From: Undibacterium hunanense
GTDB lineage: Bacteria > Pseudomonadota > Gammaproteobacteria > Burkholderiales > Burkholderiaceae_D
Direction of reading: 5' to 3'
DNA: 64,000 bases
Assembly (NCBI RefSeq): GCF_014284335.1
Contig: NZ_JACOGF010000015.1
Coordinates: 1 to 64,000 of the forward strand
A program made the position numbers and the translations under genes. The notes beneath the pieces were generated by a model. The model was given only the letters and a program-made list of their open reading frames with translations, was not told the DNA's origin and made no database searches. The first letter of the stretch is position 1. Each line of letters begins with the position of its first letter. Below are positions 62,587 through 64,000 of the stretch, in pieces.

Positions 62587-63179
62587 TGCCTACTACGCCA
62601 CCAAGCTATACACCACCACCGGCGAATCTGCCACAGCGTGGTGACCGGACCACGTTTTCCAACCGGGTCGATGCGTTCATCTCCTGGTTGGGAACTGGCA
62701 TGACCGACATGGGTGCATTGACCGCCAATGCGTATGCGAATGCGCTGGCCGCATTCAATTCGGCAACGGCGGCCAGCACGTCGGAAGGCAACGCCGCTAA
62801 CTCGGCCACAACTGCCAATACATTCAAAACGGCAGCAGCTGACAGCGCAACAGCGGCTGCTGCTTCTGCCGCTATGGCCAACAGCGCAGTCAACAGCCCG
62901 ACGTATACCGATCTCAGCACCAGCAACCTGACGATTGCCGTTGGCACACAGACCTTGACTGTCGCATCGGGAAAGAACTGGGCACCAGGCATGAGCCTGT
63001 TGCTGTTTAACAGTGCTGGCAAACAGATGATAGGGCGCGTTACCAGTTATACGGGTAATACGCTGGTCGTCAATGTCAGCAGTATTACGGGATCGGGCAG
63101 TTACGCATCCTGGTACATCAGTACTTATATCAAAACTTTAAGCCGGGGTCGCTCGGCATTTATCGGGAGTAATTCATAA
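62586..63179 (+). CDS. Tail fibre-like protein with helical Ala-rich stalk
   Basis: 197 residues, overlapping neighbours by 1 bp on each side (TAATG). It begins with a Pro-rich segment, then a long Ala/Asn/Thr-rich helix (residues about 45-105, NAYANALAAFNSATAAST) of trimeric-fibre type, and ends with a beta-rich domain (LTVASGKNWAPGMSLLLFNSAGK). It may be a trimeric baseplate or fibre protein. Confidence 0.6.
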   Translation: MPTTPPSYTPPPANLPQRGDRTTFSNRVDAFISWLGTGMTDMGALTANAYANALAAFNSATAASTSEGNAANSATTANTFKTAAADSATAAAASAAMANSAVNSPTYTDLSTSNLTIAVGTQTLTVASGKNWAPGMSLLLFNSAGKQMIGRVTSYTGNTLVVNVSSITGSGSYASWYISTYIKTLSRGRSAFIGSNS

Positions 63180-63490
63180 TGGCAAAAACAGGTATCCTGG
63201 GGTCACTCGACTCTGACACAACAGTACAGACGCTGTACACCGTCGCGGTTGGCAACACGGCAGAATTTCTGGTGAATTTCTGTAACCGCCTGCCCACTGC
63301 CACCACCATACGCCTGGCCATTTCTGCCGCAGCGACACCTGCCAGCAGTGAATGGTTGATCTATGACGAAATACTGGATGCCAATGCCAGCGCCAGTTTT
63401 ACCGGCCTGTGCGCGAATGCCGGTCAGTTTGTCATCATCCAGTGTGGCGCTGCATCAGTCAGCGTGAATGCCAACGGTTACGAGGAATAA
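63179..63490 (+). CDS. Small phage tail-module protein, unknown
   Basis: 103 residues, overlapping the previous stop by 1 bp (TAATG). Beta-rich sequence (TVQTLYTVAVGNTAEFLVNFCN; FVIIQCGAASVSVNANGYEE). No family assigned; probably a tail or fibre accessory. Confidence 0.6.
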   Translation: MAKTGILGSLDSDTTVQTLYTVAVGNTAEFLVNFCNRLPTATTIRLAISAAATPASSEWLIYDEILDANASASFTGLCANAGQFVIIQCGAASVSVNANGYEE

Positions 63491-63492
63491 TC

Positions 63493-64000
63493 ATGCCATT
63501 TAATCCAAGACAAAAAAATGAAAAATACATTGTGGGCGACATCGTCGACATGGCGGGCCAACCCAACTATGTGGAAAACAGTACCGGCAAATGGATGATC
63601 GCCAATGGCAGCTTTGTAGCAGGCAGCCTGTTATCGACAACACTGAAAAATGCTCTGGCGGCAGATGTCAGTTCGCCTAAGGTCAGCATGAGCAGTTATG
63701 GCAACCTGATGGCGGCGACACAGGTGTTGACGACTTCTCAGTTTGCTTGCGGTCCTGTTGCTGGTGTGCAGGCGGTGCAGTGTCAGACCGCAGGCGGAAT
63801 TGCTGAAGCATTGATATTTGATGCAAGCGGTGTGACCAAGGTGCAGCCTGTGGTTTCTGGAGCAAATAGTGCAGGCGGACAAAATATCCATAGTCTGACT
63901 AGTAACGGCAGTGCTTTTTTTGATTTTTACCATAATGCCAGCGGCATCTTAAAGTGCCGCACTTCAACTGACGGCAAGACCTGGAGTGACTTGTCGCTGA
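63493..64000 (+). CDS. Phage tail protein, partial (runs off window)
   Basis: Open for 169 codons from the ATG at 63493 to the window end. It begins MPFNPRQKNEKYIVGDIVDMAGQ and is Gly/Ser-rich with small repeats. By position it should be a fibre or tip protein. The gene is incomplete, so no family is given. Confidence 0.6.
   Translation, partial: MPFNPRQKNEKYIVGDIVDMAGQPNYVENSTGKWMIANGSFVAGSLLSTTLKNALAADVSSPKVSMSSYGNLMAATQVLTTSQFACGPVAGVQAVQCQTAGGIAEALIFDASGVTKVQPVVSGANSAGGQNIHSLTSNGSAFFDFYHNASGILKCRTSTDGKTWSDLSL

Overview
The window looks like a chromosome segment of a betaproteobacterium, most likely Oxalobacteraceae (Undibacterium- or Janthinobacterium-like). This is inferred from the mix of genes (cellulose export, class I DAHP synthase, YajQ, MurB, YjgN/DUF898 with an M48 peptidase, FlaG, Uup, S53 peptidase) and from moderate GC with clearly AT-richer islands. 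No database search was possible, so family names rest on recognised motifs and genus is a guess.

Layout. 1-0.7 kb: end of a cellulose-synthesis operon (BcsC C-terminus plus a small TPR protein). 0.9-1.3 kb: terminator and two palindromic repeat units in front of a DAHP synthase (1.3-2.4 kb). 2.4-6.3 kb: AT-rich accessory block with an Imm49-like immunity protein, a CPBP membrane protease and an orphan DUF4157 protein resembling eCIS effectors. 6.4-18.3 kb: core-like genes (retropepsin-like protease, YajQ, MurB, C13 and M48 peptidases, YjgN, quinone oxidoreductase with divergent LysR, isochorismatase, FlaG, a HEFGH protein). 18.5-22.8 kb: a three-gene operon of two PLP enzymes around an ATP-grasp ligase, probably a small-molecule pathway. 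22.8-26.8 kb: AT-rich secreted/membrane genes and an acyltransferase. 27-33.6 kb: hydrolase, MITE-like element, two SDRs, thioesterase and a large secreted S53 peptidase. 33.8-36.8 kb: three tandem Ala/Lys-rich exported paralogues and a secreted protein. 36.9-39.0 kb: Uup and tRNA-Arg(CCU). 39.0-43 kb: a likely tRNA-adjacent island with a NACHT NTPase that carries a predicted N-terminal nuclease. 43.3-45.4 kb: a 137-bp duplication bracketing an outer-membrane protein gene. 45.5-51.6 kb: accessory genes, including a CSD-TM-TPR protein and a kinesin-light-chain-type TPR protein paired with a small membrane protein. 52.4-64 kb: a siphovirus-type tail module (tail terminator, tube, G/GT chaperones with a -1 frameshift site, 2056-aa tape measure, tip and fibre genes) that runs off the window.

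Main points. The tail module starts directly next to a non-phage gene with no portal, capsid or terminase gene in front of it, and every early tail gene is separated from the next by intrinsic terminators. This fits a tail-only (tailocin-like) element or a decayed prophage; the DNA to the right must decide. The G/GT pair has a perfect T-TTT-TTG slippery heptamer, and the downstream frame is open and lacks a Shine-Dalgarno. The PLP/ATP-grasp/PLP operon, the nuclease-NACHT protein and the DUF4157 protein are the other candidates for undescribed biology. An unexpected small-scale pattern is that several unrelated genes carry 10-15-bp tandem duplications at or just after their stop codons.
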